Positions 25,104 to 34,357 of a DNA stretch of 54,562 bases are shown here, one piece after another (position 1 is the stretch's first letter; the number at the start of each line of letters is the position of its first letter). A model generated the notes under the pieces. The model searched no databases. It was not told the origin of the DNA and saw only the letters and a list, made by a program, of their open reading frames with translations. The translations under genes and the position numbers were made by a program. The DNA lies in the NCBI GenBank assembly GCA_017621055.1, contig JAGATX010000026.1, forward strand, positions 1 through 54,562. The letters are read 5' to 3'. The stretch comes from Muribaculaceae bacterium. GTDB taxonomy: Bacteria; Bacteroidota; Bacteroidia; Bacteroidales; Muribaculaceae.

Positions 25104-28100
25104 ATGAATAAAACGATGCGCTCACTGCTTGCGTTGGTGGCCGTCGCGGTGACCGCCGCGGCCTTTCTGCCGGCGTGCTCGCCGAACAAGAACACCGCCG
25201 CCTCGCGCCGATATCAGGAATTCATCACCCGATACAACATACACTACAACGGCGACACCCACATGCGCGAAACCCTCGAGGAAATGGAGACCAACTACGA
25301 GGACGACTACTCGCGCATGCTCTTCGTCCACCCCGTGGAGGCAAAGGCCGACCCGGCGGCACCGCAGCCAACCGGGAACTTCGACCGCTCCATCGAGAAA
25401 GCGCAGAAGGCCATCCAGCTGCGCTCCATCAAAAAAAAGCCAAAGAAGAAACCGGGCCACGCCAACGACCCTGCATACAAGGCATGGATGCGCCGCGAAG
25501 AGTACAATCCTTTCCTCCACAATTCGTGGCTCATGCTCGGACAGGGACAGTACTATAACGGCGACTTTCTCGGCGCCGCTTCCACATTCTTCTATGTCAG
25601 CCGCCATTTCAGCTGGCTGCCCGCCACCGTGACGGAAGCAAAACTCATGCAGGCCATGAGCTACATAGCTCTGGGATGGCAGTTCGAAGCCGAGCAAATC
25701 CTTACCCGCATAAAAGAGGAAGACCTTACAAACAATAAATTGCGGCGCCTCTACAATCTGGCATACTCCGATTTCTATATCCACGGCGCCGACTACGAAC
25801 ATGCCGTGCCCTTCCTGCAGATGGCGGCACGTCAGGCCAAAGGCGCACAGAAAGTACGCCTGAACTTCCTGCTCGGGCAGGCTCAGGCCCGAATTGGCAA
25901 CCGCTCGGAAGCGTATGCGGCCTTCCGCGCCGCCGGCAGCTCCTCGTCGGCCACATACCGTACCAAATTCAACGCCCGCATCAAACAGAGCGAGGTTTTC
26001 GAGGGTTCAGACATCGAACCGGAAGTGCGTGCCCTGCGCCGCATGACCCGATACGACCGCAACCGGCAGTATCAGGACCAGATATATTATGCCATCGGCA
26101 ACCTCTACCTCTCGCGTGCCGATACTGCCAACGCTATAGCAAACTACATCCTCGCCAACGAGAAATCCACGCGCAACGGCATCGACAAGGCCCTCAACCA
26201 GCTCGCCCTCGGAAACATATATTTCGCGCAGCGGCGCTACGATCTGGCGCAGCCATGTTATTCCGAAGCCGTGCCCCAGCTCCCGGAGTCACACCCCGGC
26301 CTGAGACAGATAAAACGCCGCAGCGACGTGCTCGACGAGCTTGCCGTCTACTCCGGCAACGTCACCCTCCAGGACTCGCTGCTGCGTCTGGCTGCCATGA
26401 CCCCCGAGGAGCGCATGGCGGTGATAGAGCGCATTATCGACGAACTCAAGGAGCGAGAACGCCGCGAGGCCGAGGATGCCGCCCGCGAGGAATACCTCGC
26501 CAACGAGGCCGCTACCGGCGGCGGCCTGCAGGACCAGAACACCCAGTCGTTCGTGCTCAACACCGACAATTCGTGGTATTTCTACAACACCGCCACACGC
26601 AACGCCGGCAAAACCGAATTCCAGCGGCGCTGGGGCTCGCGTAAGCTTGAGGACAACTGGCGACGGCGCAACAAGACAACATTCAATACCGACGAATTCG
26701 ACGCCGCCGCCAACGACGACGACGAGACTGCCGACACTCCCGCCGACACCACGACTACCGACGCCCCCGACGCCGAGGCCGCCGCACATGCCGCCGACCC
26801 ACATTTCCCCGAATACTACCTCGCCCAGATACCCCAGACCGACGCCGACAAGGCAAATGCCCACGACATCATCCAGGAAGGCCTCTACAACATGGGCGTC
26901 ATCCTCAAGGACAAACTCGAGGACCGCGAGGCTGCCGCCGCACAGTTCGGCCGGCTCCTTCGCGACTATCCCGACAACATCTACCGCCTCGACACGTACT
27001 ACAACATGTACCTCATGCTCATGCGCTACGGCCTGACAGCCGACGCCGAGGTATACCGGCAGCTCATCCTCGACAATTTCCCCGAGTCGCGCTACGGCAT
27101 GGCACTCCGCGACCCCGACTACATAGAGAACCTGCGGGGCGCCGACGAGCGTGCCGAGCAGTTATATGGCGCTACTTATCAGGCATATCTCGACAACAAC
27201 AATGCCGCCGTGCACCGTAACTACGAGCGCATGAACACCGAAATGCCCATGAGCAAAATCATGCCCAAGTTCATGTTCCTCCACGCGCTGGCATACGTTA
27301 CCGAACGAAAACCCGCCGAGTTTAACGCCGTGCTGCGCGAACTCCTCGAAAAATACCCCGAAACCGACATCACACCCGTGGCATCGGCATGGTTGCGCGG
27401 CATGGCACGCGGCAGAGAGCTCCTCGCCACCGACGCAAACATGCGCGGCATGATATGGGACCTGCGACTGACCAACGACTCCGTGGCTGCCGCCGCCGAC
27501 TCCGCACGCTTCGAACTCAACCCCGAAACGCGCCAGATGCTCGTGTTCACATTCCCCACAGACTCGGTGTCGGGCAACGCCCTGCTCTTCGAAGTGGCGC
27601 GCCATAACTTCCGTACCTTCGCAATCAAGGACTTCGACCTGGAGCTGATGAACTTCGGCCGTCTGGGTCTCCTGCTGGTCAAAGGTTTTGAGAACATGGA
27701 CGAACTCAACCTTTACCGCCGCGTAACTGCCGAGTCGCCCGATTTCCACGTGCCGCCGGGCGTGTTCCCCGTGGCAATCAGCGAGAACGACTTCCAGACT
27801 CTCATCAGCCAGGGGCGCTCCTTCGAAGAATATTTCCGCTATCGCCAGGAACAGAATTATATCGACGCGCAGGCCGACCTGCTCATGCCCGAACAGATAG
27901 AAACACTGCCCGAAGCCGAGGCTGACGAGGCTGAACAAGCCCCCGAAACCGAGGCGCCGCAGCCTGAGGCAGAAACTCCGCAGCCAGAGCCAGAGCCTGC
28001 CACAGAACCGGTGGAAACACCTGAAACACCCGCGCCCGCACCGGCACCGGCACCTACGCCGGCGCCGGCTCCGACACCCACTCCGGCTCCAACTCCGGCA

Positions 28101-28184
28101 CCGCTCCCCCCACCAGTACAAACACCGTCCCCTCAGCCGCTTATTCCCGGCTCCGAGGGCGATGACCCACTTCTCGATGAATAA
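25104..28184 (+). CDS. PorW/SprE-like TPR lipoprotein with Pro-Ala-rich tail
   Basis: This protein of about 1026 residues has a lipoprotein signal peptide (lipobox FLPAC, Cys25). An N-terminal conserved segment follows (SRRYQEFITRYNIHYNGDTHM), resembling PorW/SprE of type IX secretion and gliding. TPR-type repeats then lead to a low-complexity C-terminus rich in Pro, Ala and Glu (about 950-1015) ending in DDPLLDE. I chose the ATG at 25104 over a TTG two codons upstream. Many Bacteroidales carry such a protein; no other type IX component is in the window, so a secretion role is not shown. It overlaps the phosphatase gene by 8 bp. Confidence 0.7.
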   Translation: MNKTMRSLLALVAVAVTAAAFLPACSPNKNTAASRRYQEFITRYNIHYNGDTHMRETLEEMETNYEDDYSRMLFVHPVEAKADPAAPQPTGNFDRSIEKAQKAIQLRSIKKKPKKKPGHANDPAYKAWMRREEYNPFLHNSWLMLGQGQYYNGDFLGAASTFFYVSRHFSWLPATVTEAKLMQAMSYIALGWQFEAEQILTRIKEEDLTNNKLRRLYNLAYSDFYIHGADYEHAVPFLQMAARQAKGAQKVRLNFLLGQAQARIGNRSEAYAAFRAAGSSSSATYRTKFNARIKQSEVFEGSDIEPEVRALRRMTRYDRNRQYQDQIYYAIGNLYLSRADTANAIANYILANEKSTRNGIDKALNQLALGNIYFAQRRYDLAQPCYSEAVPQLPESHPGLRQIKRRSDVLDELAVYSGNVTLQDSLLRLAAMTPEERMAVIERIIDELKERERREAEDAAREEYLANEAATGGGLQDQNTQSFVLNTDNSWYFYNTATRNAGKTEFQRRWGSRKLEDNWRRRNKTTFNTDEFDAAANDDDETADTPADTTTTDAPDAEAAAHAADPHFPEYYLAQIPQTDADKANAHDIIQEGLYNMGVILKDKLEDREAAAAQFGRLLRDYPDNIYRLDTYYNMYLMLMRYGLTADAEVYRQLILDNFPESRYGMALRDPDYIENLRGADERAEQLYGATYQAYLDNNNAAVHRNYERMNTEMPMSKIMPKFMFLHALAYVTERKPAEFNAVLRELLEKYPETDITPVASAWLRGMARGRELLATDANMRGMIWDLRLTNDSVAAAADSARFELNPETRQMLVFTFPTDSVSGNALLFEVARHNFRTFAIKDFDLELMNFGRLGLLLVKGFENMDELNLYRRVTAESPDFHVPPGVFPVAISENDFQTLISQGRSFEEYFRYRQEQNYIDAQADLLMPEQIETLPEAEADEAEQAPETEAPQPEAETPQPEPEPATEPVETPETPAPAPAPAPTPAPAPTPTPAPTPAPLPPPVQTPSPQPLIPGSEGDDPLLDE

Positions 28185-28665
28185 TTCAGCTAAAAAAATA
28201 AGAGTACTTTTTGTGTGCCTCGGCAATATCTGCCGCTCGCCGGCCGCCGAGGGTATCATGCGTGCTGTATGCGACGCCCGCAGCGACGCCGACCGTTGGG
28301 AGATAGACTCCGCCGGAACAGGAAACTATCATATCGGCGATCTGCCCGACAAGCGCATGCGAGTGCATGCCCACCGCCGTGGCTACGAGCTCACACACCG
28401 CGCCCGCCAGGTGCGCGAGGCCGATTTCCGCGATTTCGATGTCATTGTAGCCATGGACGATGCCAACGAGCGCAACCTCCGGCGCCTCGCCCCTACCGTT
28501 GAGGACGAGGCAAAGATTGTGCGCATGATCGACTATGTGACCATGGCCACACGATATGATCACGTTCCAGACCCTTATTACGAGGGGTCCGAGGGCTTCG
28601 AACTGGTGCTCGACCTCCTCGAGAACGGTTGCGCAAATCTTGCCGACGCCCTCGCAAACTCATAA
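28177..28665 (+). CDS. Low-molecular-weight protein tyrosine phosphatase
   Basis: This phosphatase of about 162 residues uses the P-loop CLGNICRS (C-x5-R-S), with the general acid Asp in VPDPYYEG. It dephosphorylates tyrosine residues, and in bacteria often regulates capsule or envelope kinases. No tyrosine kinase or capsule cluster is nearby, so the substrate is unknown. Two starts are possible: 28162 or 28177. I prefer 28177, which overlaps the lipoprotein stop by 8 bp. It ends before a hairpin shared with the convergent small gene. Confidence 0.9.
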   Translation: MNNSAKKIRVLFVCLGNICRSPAAEGIMRAVCDARSDADRWEIDSAGTGNYHIGDLPDKRMRVHAHRRGYELTHRARQVREADFRDFDVIVAMDDANERNLRRLAPTVEDEAKIVRMIDYVTMATRYDHVPDPYYEGSEGFELVLDLLENGCANLADALANS

Positions 28666-28675
28666 ACTAACTCCA

Positions 28676-28710
28676 AAGCCCCTGCAAGGTTTATGTCCTG
28701 GCAGGGGCTT
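28676..28710. terminator. Bidirectional hairpin between convergent genes
   Basis: AAGCCCCTGC (28676-28685) and GCAGGGGCTT (28701-28710) form a perfect 10-bp stem with a 15-nt loop. It lies between the phosphatase stop and the stop of the minus-strand small gene. T-tracts are short on both sides, so efficiency is uncertain. Confidence 0.55.
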
Positions 28711-28714
28711 CGGG

Positions 28715-28951
28715 CTATTCCTTGGCGTAGCTGAGCACCGTTGGCGACTCCACATCCACGCCGAAGCGGGCGGCACGCTGAAGAATGGCGCGCGCAAGCT
28801 GCGGCTTGAGGTCTTCGGGGCAATAACGGAAATATGCCTCGGCGGCGCGTACGTGCGCGGCATCAGGCATGGGGTATTCACGGCGTTCGGGCAGCCCGTA
28901 AACATCGGAGGGCAGCTCTTTCTTTTCTTCGTAGCTTAAACGGTCGTTCAT
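28715..28951 (-). CDS. Small conserved-looking protein of unknown function
   Basis: This 78-residue soluble protein begins MNDRLSYEEKKELPSDVYGL and contains PERREYPMPDAAHVRAAEAYF. The pattern 'LP.DVYGLP..R.YPMPD..HVR.A' resembles small proteins found in phages and Bacteroidales genomes; no function is known to me. The ATG at 28949-28951 is preferred; a GTG four codons upstream (28961-28963) is an alternative. It is the last gene of the rlm-like/purD/pdxB run, 55 bp after pdxB. Confidence 0.6.
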   Translation of the reverse strand: MNDRLSYEEKKELPSDVYGLPERREYPMPDAAHVRAAEAYFRYCPEDLKPQLARAILQRAARFGVDVESPTVLSYAKE

Positions 28952-29006
28952 AATATAGGGCACATTGATTTCACTCTATATTGAACGCCTGTGCGGCTCG
29001 TTGTGT

Positions 29007-30038
29007 TCAGTCCTCGCGGCCCTCCGGCGTCTCGTGCCGGTAATTATAGCCGTTGCGCAATTTTTCGAAGTCGGCGGGCGACCCCTTGAGGGCTGCCGTA
29101 TCAGCGGCAGGATCGTAGCTCGATGTTATTCCGGCAATCGTCACGCTGCCGGCGGCGGCAGGCGGCAACGGCTCGTCGATAGTCACGCGCGGCAGCATAA
29201 AGAATGTGGTGAGGGCATCTACCGCCTGCTGCGAGGCGCGCACCTTTCCCTCGCGGGAGTAACCGGCGATGTGCGGTGTGGCCACAGCGGCAAGGGCCAG
29301 CAGTTCCGCGTCGGGTGTCGGCTCATGCTCCCAGCAGTCTATCACCAGCGGACCGGTCTTGCCGGCCTTGGAGGCGGCGACAAGGGCTGCGGTGTCGGCA
29401 ATCTCGCCGCGGGCGCTGTTGATAATTATGGGGAACCGCTTCAGTCTGGCGAGAAAAGCAGCATCAATCATATGGTAAGTGGCATCGTCGCCCTCGCGTG
29501 TGAGCGGCGTGTGGAATGTTATGATATCGGCCTTTTCGGCAATCTCGTCGAGGGTGCTCCAGCCCTCGCCGCCTTCGGCGCGCTGACGCGGAGGATCGCA
29601 CACCATGACCTTCATGTCCAGGCTCCGCGCCCATTTCTCCACCAGCGAGCCTACATGACCCACACCAACAATACCGAGGGTATAGCTGCGCAGTGGCCTG
29701 TTTATCACTGCCATGATAGACCCGAACACATACTGTGCCACTGCCGGTGCGTTGCATCCCGGCACATTCACCACCGTTATTCCGCGGCGCCGGCAGTAGT
29801 CCATATCGATATGGTCGGTGCCTATTGTTGCGGTGGCTATGATTTTGCAGGGCGATTTGTCGAGCAGAGCCGCGTCGCAGCGCGTGCGTGTGCGGATAAT
29901 CATTCCGTCGGCCGTGGCGGCTGCCTTGGCGTCGATTTCCTCGCCGGAGAGATAGCGTACGGTGGCATAGGGGTCGAGCAAGCCGGCAACGAACGGCACA
30001 TGGCTCTCGACAATTATTCTGATATTGCTGTTTGGCAT
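29007..30038 (-). CDS. pdxB: Erythronate-4-phosphate dehydrogenase
   Basis: This 343-residue D-2-hydroxyacid dehydrogenase oxidises 4-phosphoerythronate in vitamin B6 (pyridoxal phosphate) synthesis. The NAD-binding motif is LGIVGVGHVGSLVEKWA. Catalytic Arg, Glu and His are in NSARGEIADT, DCWEHEPTPD and ATPHIAGYS. The segment CNAPAVAQYVFG and the C-terminal dimerisation tail separate it from other family members. It overlaps the upstream membrane-protein gene by 25 bp, which indicates co-transcription with purD. Confidence 0.92.
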   Translation of the reverse strand: MPNSNIRIIVESHVPFVAGLLDPYATVRYLSGEEIDAKAAATADGMIIRTRTRCDAALLDKSPCKIIATATIGTDHIDMDYCRRRGITVVNVPGCNAPAVAQYVFGSIMAVINRPLRSYTLGIVGVGHVGSLVEKWARSLDMKVMVCDPPRQRAEGGEGWSTLDEIAEKADIITFHTPLTREGDDATYHMIDAAFLARLKRFPIIINSARGEIADTAALVAASKAGKTGPLVIDCWEHEPTPDAELLALAAVATPHIAGYSREGKVRASQQAVDALTTFFMLPRVTIDEPLPPAAAGSVTIAGITSSYDPAADTAALKGSPADFEKLRNGYNYRHETPEGRED

Positions 30039-31000
30039 ACGAAGAGTACTAAATACACTGCGAACAACGAGAGGATGATGTACCCCGAGCGGTCGGAGCG
30101 CCGCTGGGCAAAGAAGTGGGCGGCCTGGATGGCGGCGGCGCCGTCGAGCGTCGGAACATAGGCCGTGAAGTTATTGTAATCCACCAGCATGGCTATCACC
30201 GTGCCGACGGCCACAACGCATATGGCGCCGTTCATGGCACGTGTGCGTGCATTGTAGGCTATGGCTTTGAACAAGTTGAGAACCAGCACCAGACCCAACA
30301 TCAGTGCCGTGAATCCGGCACAGAACACCGTGAGAGCCATGCCGTGGAAGTCCGGATTGCTGAAGATCGTAGACAGCATCGGGAACTCGATCTCCGACGG
30401 ATCGCTGATTCCAAGTCCAAAAAGTATCCACCATGGCGTTATCAGACCCAACAGGGCGGCAACGAGCGTGCGGCCGTTCATAACTCCCATCTGTGCCATG
30501 CATAACAGCATGACAGGGAGATAAAAAATGAACGAATACTGCGTTGAGGCCAGCCCTGACAGCAGGAAGAACACCAGAAACACGTGGTTCGAGGCCCGCG
30601 GGCTGCGGTATACATCGAAAAACAGCATCAGCGCCGCACCTACAGCCAAGGCAAGCACCTGGCCGGTGTAGAACTGCGTGGCAAGTTTGGGCGTGCCGGC
30701 GAGCATAAGCGCGAAAAACGGCACATAAAGGGCGCTGGTGGTGCGCAGAAAGTTGAAACGGCGGTTCAGCAGGGCTATCACGCCCGTTATTGCGGCGCCT
30801 CCTGCAATTGCGCCCGCAAAATCGATGATTCCGAAAGGAAGCCAGTAGCCGGCCGAGGGCAGTACGAACCATGGGTCGGCGACGCGCCGCGCCTCCGGGT
30901 CGGAAAACCAGAAAAAGGCAAGCAGAGCGCCGACAATGACAGCCACGGTGGCCGCCACACCCCGCGAATGCACTATCTGAGTCACCAACGCCCCCTTCAT
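30014..31000 (-). CDS. Multi-pass membrane protein of unknown function (DUF6427-like)
   Basis: This 328-residue protein has about 8-9 hydrophobic segments and almost no soluble domain (for example GVAATVAVIVGALLAFFWF and VLALAVGAALMLFFDVY). I do not recognise a function; the length and helix pattern resemble Bacteroidetes membrane proteins of the DUF6427 type. It lies 11 bp after purD and its 3' end overlaps pdxB by 25 bp, so expression is tied to these biosynthetic genes without an obvious pathway link. Confidence 0.75.
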   Translation of the reverse strand: MKGALVTQIVHSRGVAATVAVIVGALLAFFWFSDPEARRVADPWFVLPSAGYWLPFGIIDFAGAIAGGAAITGVIALLNRRFNFLRTTSALYVPFFALMLAGTPKLATQFYTGQVLALAVGAALMLFFDVYRSPRASNHVFLVFFLLSGLASTQYSFIFYLPVMLLCMAQMGVMNGRTLVAALLGLITPWWILFGLGISDPSEIEFPMLSTIFSNPDFHGMALTVFCAGFTALMLGLVLVLNLFKAIAYNARTRAMNGAICVVAVGTVIAMLVDYNNFTAYVPTLDGAAAIQAAHFFAQRRSDRSGYIILSLFAVYLVLFVCQTAISE

Positions 31001-31011
31001 GGCTGCAACTT

Positions 31012-32286
31012 TTAAATCAAGTCTTTGGCTATGTCGCGACGATAGTATTTGCCGTCATATTCCACGGCATCGATGGCGGCGAAGCTCATGGCGGCGGCCT
31101 CGGCGAGGGTAGGCGCCAGGCTCGTGGCTGCGATAACGCGGCCGCCGGCAGTGACGGTGCGCCCCTCGGCATCGTTGGCCGTGCCGGCATGGAAATACAT
31201 GCTGCCGGCGGGCGCAGACCCTATTTTCATGGGCGTGCCCTTGGCATATGACCCCGGATAGCCGTCGGCGACGGCCATGACGGTCACTGCCGTGCGCGGG
31301 TCGACTTCAAGTGCGGCTTCGCCGATGTTGCCGGCGGCGGCGGCGGCCAGCAACGGCACTATATCGGATGTTATGCGCGGCATCACGGCCTCGGTCTCGG
31401 GGTCGCCCATGCGCGCGTTGTACTCTATCACCATCGGGTCGGAGCCTACCTTCATCAGACCCAGGAAGATGAATCCGCGGTAGTCGATACCCTCGGCGAT
31501 GAGTCCTCGGATAGTGGGGATGGCTATGCGTTCCTTAACCTTCTCCATAAACTCGGCGTCGGCGAAAGGCGGCGGACAGACGGCGCCCATGCCGCCGGTG
31601 TTCAGGCCGGTATCGCCCTCGCCTATGCGTTTGTAGTCCTTGGCGGGCGGGAGGATGCGGCATCCGCCGTGGCCGTCGGTGAGCACGAATACCGAGCACT
31701 CTATGCCGTGGAGATATTCTTCGATTACAACTTTTGCCGAAGCGGCGCCGAAACTGCCGGCGAGCATGGCGTGGAGCTCGCGAACGGCATCGTCGATGTT
31801 GTCGAGGATGAGCACGCCCTTGCCGGCGGCCAGTCCGTCGGCCTTGAGGACATAGGGCGGCTGAAGGCTCCGGAGGAAGGCCTCGCCGGCCGCTATATTG
31901 GCGGCATCGACGGTGAGATGGCGTGCCGTGGGTATGCCGTATCGACCCATGAACTCCTTGGCGAAGTCCTTGCTGCCCTCGAGGGCGGCGCCACGTGCGC
32001 CCGGGCCCACGATGAGGGGCTTACGGCCCTCGCGGTCCTCCAGATACTCGCGGATACCTTTCACCAATGGCACTTCAGGTCCCACCACAATCATATCTAT
32101 CTTCTCGGCATCGATCAGGGCGCCGATGGCCTCGAAATCGAGGACTCCGACGGGAACATTAGTACCGTATTCGCCGGTACCGGCGTTACCGGGAGCTATG
32201 AACAGGGCCTCGCACTCGGGACTGAGGCTCAGCGAGCGGGCTATGGCACTCTCGCGGCCGCCGCTACCTATGAGGAGTATTCTCAT
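31012..32286 (-). CDS. purD: Phosphoribosylamine-glycine ligase
   Basis: This 424-residue ATP-grasp enzyme joins glycine to phosphoribosylamine, the second step of purine synthesis. The N-terminus MRILLIGSGGRESAIA, the APGNAGT loop, VLKADGLAAGKGV (ATP-grasp lysine) and LNTGGMGAVCP are family signatures. FNARMGDPETE appears here as YNARMGDPETE. Size is normal. It starts 2 bp after the THUMP methyltransferase stop. Confidence 0.96.
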   Translation of the reverse strand: MRILLIGSGGRESAIARSLSLSPECEALFIAPGNAGTGEYGTNVPVGVLDFEAIGALIDAEKIDMIVVGPEVPLVKGIREYLEDREGRKPLIVGPGARGAALEGSKDFAKEFMGRYGIPTARHLTVDAANIAAGEAFLRSLQPPYVLKADGLAAGKGVLILDNIDDAVRELHAMLAGSFGAASAKVVIEEYLHGIECSVFVLTDGHGGCRILPPAKDYKRIGEGDTGLNTGGMGAVCPPPFADAEFMEKVKERIAIPTIRGLIAEGIDYRGFIFLGLMKVGSDPMVIEYNARMGDPETEAVMPRITSDIVPLLAAAAAGNIGEAALEVDPRTAVTVMAVADGYPGSYAKGTPMKIGSAPAGSMYFHAGTANDAEGRTVTAGGRVIAATSLAPTLAEAAAMSFAAIDAVEYDGKYYRRDIAKDLI

Positions 32287-32288
32287 TA

Positions 32289-33815
32289 TCAGTTATTTTC
32301 GTTGGGCGTGTTGTCGTCGGTCCTGTGGCGGCGCATGCGCCATGCCGGGCGGAGAACTATCTCTTTGTCGGCCGGAATGCTGGGTTGACGGCCCAGACGG
32401 CTGAGATCGAAGGGGCGGCGTTCGCGCGGTTCATCGCCCTCGGCGCGGCGCTCGCCGCCCTTGCCGCCGAAGGGCTTGCGGCCATATGGCTTTTCACCGT
32501 CGAAGGGCTTGCGGCCATAGGGCTTTTCACCGTCGAAAGGCTTGCGGCCATAGGGTCTGCGGTCGCGGTCGCCGCGTTTGTCGCCGAATCGCCTGTCTCG
32601 GGTGCCGGTATCACGACGCCAGTCGCCGGACCGCTCATCCTTTATGGAACCGCCACCGGCGCGGAAATCGCGCTTGGAACCTTCAAAAATCACGTATTCG
32701 CGCAGCTCGCAGTCCAGGCCGCCGTTATTGAGGGCTATTTTCTGCGAGGGCGCAAGCCCTATTTCGCGGAAATACTCGTCGGTATACCCTATTATCCAGG
32801 CATTCCAGCCCGTAAACACATGCTTGAGCACGCGGCCGATGCTGCTGTACAGGGCGTTCATATCGTCAGCGCCTATGCGCTTGCCGTAAGGCGGATTGGT
32901 GACCAGCACGCCTGCAGGTGCCGGAGCCTCGGTCCAGCGGGCGATGGGCTGCTGACGAAGCTCTATATTTGCGGCCACGCCGGCATTCTTGGCGTTCTCG
33001 GTGGCTATGGCTATTGCCTTGGGCGATATGTCGGCACCGATAATAGGCACGGTGACAGGTCGTTCGGCGCTGTCGTCGTTATATATGCTCTCAAAAAGCT
33101 CGCGGTCGAAATCGGGCCACGTCTCGAACGCGAAATGCTTGCGGAACACTCCCGGCATGATGTTGGCAGCTATCAGAGCAGCCTCGATGACGAAGGTACC
33201 CGACCCGCACATGGGGTCCACGAACGGCACGTCGCCCTTCCAGCCGCTGAGCATGATGATGCCGGCGGCAAGCACCTCGCTGATGGGCGCGTCGGTCTGA
33301 GCCACGCGGTATCCGCGGCGGTGCAGGCTCTCGCCCGACGAATCCAGACTCACGGTGACGTCGGTGCCGCTGATGTGAACATTGAGCTGCACGTCGGCGC
33401 CGTCGAGACGCACGCCCGGCCGGCTGCCGTCGTCGCTGTGGTCGCGGAACCAGTCGGCGATGCCGTCCTTCACACGGTAAGTCACGAACTGGGAGTTGCG
33501 GAACTCGTCGCTGTATGCCACCGTGTCGATAGAGAACGTTTTGCCGGCATCCATGATGGTGCTCCAGTCAAAGTCCTTGATTTTGTCGTAAAGGGTATCG
33601 GGGTCGGTGGCTCGGAATTTGTAGAATGGCTTGAGAATGCGCAGCGCCGTGCGGCAGCACATATTCGCCTTGTAGAGCATGGCTTTGTCGCCGGTGAAGG
33701 CCACCATGCGCTTGCCGGGCGTAACGTCGGCGGCGCCGAGGCCACGTAGCTCGCCGGCAAGCACTTCCTCGAGGCCGCCGAAGGTCTTGGCGACCATTTC
33801 GAAATTTGTTTCCAT
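32289..33815 (-). CDS. THUMP-domain 23S rRNA guanine-N2 methyltransferase (RlmL-like) with basic tail
   Basis: This 508-residue protein combines an N-terminal ferredoxin-like/THUMP RNA-binding region (about 1-155) and a SAM-dependent methyltransferase domain (about 160-385). The latter has DPMCGSGTFVIEAA and the NPPY motif VTNPPYGKRIG. A disordered tail of about 110 residues, rich in Arg, Lys, Gly and Asp, carries three copies of an 11-residue unit (YGRKPFDGEKP), encoded by 33-bp repeats at 32472-32558. By family it makes m2G in 23S rRNA; the tail probably adds RNA affinity. It heads the operon from the promoter at 33847-33877. Confidence 0.88.
   Translation of the reverse strand: METNFEMVAKTFGGLEEVLAGELRGLGAADVTPGKRMVAFTGDKAMLYKANMCCRTALRILKPFYKFRATDPDTLYDKIKDFDWSTIMDAGKTFSIDTVAYSDEFRNSQFVTYRVKDGIADWFRDHSDDGSRPGVRLDGADVQLNVHISGTDVTVSLDSSGESLHRRGYRVAQTDAPISEVLAAGIIMLSGWKGDVPFVDPMCGSGTFVIEAALIAANIMPGVFRKHFAFETWPDFDRELFESIYNDDSAERPVTVPIIGADISPKAIAIATENAKNAGVAANIELRQQPIARWTEAPAPAGVLVTNPPYGKRIGADDMNALYSSIGRVLKHVFTGWNAWIIGYTDEYFREIGLAPSQKIALNNGGLDCELREYVIFEGSKRDFRAGGGSIKDERSGDWRRDTGTRDRRFGDKRGDRDRRPYGRKPFDGEKPYGRKPFDGEKPYGRKPFGGKGGERRAEGDEPRERRPFDLSRLGRQPSIPADKEIVLRPAWRMRRHRTDDNTPNENN
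32472..32558 (-). repeat. 33-bp in-frame tandem repeat in the methyltransferase tail
   Basis: Two full units (32472-32504 and 32505-32537) differ at one base; a partial third follows to 32558. Each encodes 11 residues of a basic, glycine-containing repeat. The number of units is likely to vary between strains. Confidence 0.8.
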
Positions 33816-33846
33816 ATCTTCACTGCGGGGTGTTGGTTCCGCGCCG

Positions 33847-33877
33847 CAAAGTTACGAATTTTTCTCCACACCACCAA
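33847..33877 (-). promoter_or_regulatory. Promoter of the RlmL-like/purD/pdxB operon
   Basis: On the minus strand, TTG (complement of 33875-33877) and TAACTTTG (complement of 33847-33854) have a 20-bp spacer. The leader to the start codon at 33815 is about 25 nt. On the opposite strand a TAACTTTG at 33918-33925 precedes ruvX, without a clear -33. Confidence 0.65.
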
Positions 33878-33934
33878 TGCGCGTCCCCGCCCATGCCCGT
33901 ATCTCGAAAGTTTTGATTAACTTTGCAGTCGAAT

Positions 33935-34354
33935 ATGGCAAGGATAATGGCTATCGACATGGGCAGGCGCCGGTGCGGCATCGCCGTCACCGACCCTGCG
34001 CAGATTGTTGCCGGCGGTCTCGATACCGTCGGCACCGGCGACCTTGCCGCTTACGTCGCCGCCTACGTGGCCCGCGAGCCCGTGGAGCTGATAGTGGTTG
34101 GTGAGCCGCGCGATATGCAGGGGCGCCCATCCGACAGCACACGATACATAGAGCCGGCGCTGGCGCGCCTGCGCAAGGCCGTGCCGACGGTGCCGGTGGT
34201 GCGCTACGACGAGCGCTTCACCTCTGTGCTCGCTCATCGCGCCATGCTCGACGGCGGACTCGGACGCATGCAGCGCCGCGACAAGGCTCTCGTCGACAAA
34301 ATCAGCGCAACAATTATCCTCAACGACTATCTCGAAAGCAAAAAAACGCTCTGA
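33935..34354 (+). CDS. ruvX: Putative pre-16S rRNA nuclease / Holliday junction resolvase-like (YqgF)
   Basis: This 139-residue RNase H-fold protein begins MARIMAIDMGRRRCGIAVTD, the canonical first strand with catalytic Asp. VVGEPRDMQGRPSD and the C-terminal LVDKISATIILNDYL are typical of the family. It trims pre-16S rRNA ends and was earlier annotated as a Holliday junction resolvase. The ATG at 33935 lies 10 nt after a TAACTTTG element. It is followed 3 bp later by def. Confidence 0.9.
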   Translation: MARIMAIDMGRRRCGIAVTDPAQIVAGGLDTVGTGDLAAYVAAYVAREPVELIVVGEPRDMQGRPSDSTRYIEPALARLRKAVPTVPVVRYDERFTSVLAHRAMLDGGLGRMQRRDKALVDKISATIILNDYLESKKTL

Positions 34355-34357
34355 CAT

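Noticed and set aside
32472-32558. Possible CRISPR-like repeats
   Set aside because: Units are directly adjacent without spacers, in frame, and inside a coding sequence.
32325-33749. 474-codon plus-strand open frame opposite the THUMP methyltransferase
   Set aside because: It is a GC-driven antisense shadow; the minus strand has clear methyltransferase motifs and the plus translation has none.
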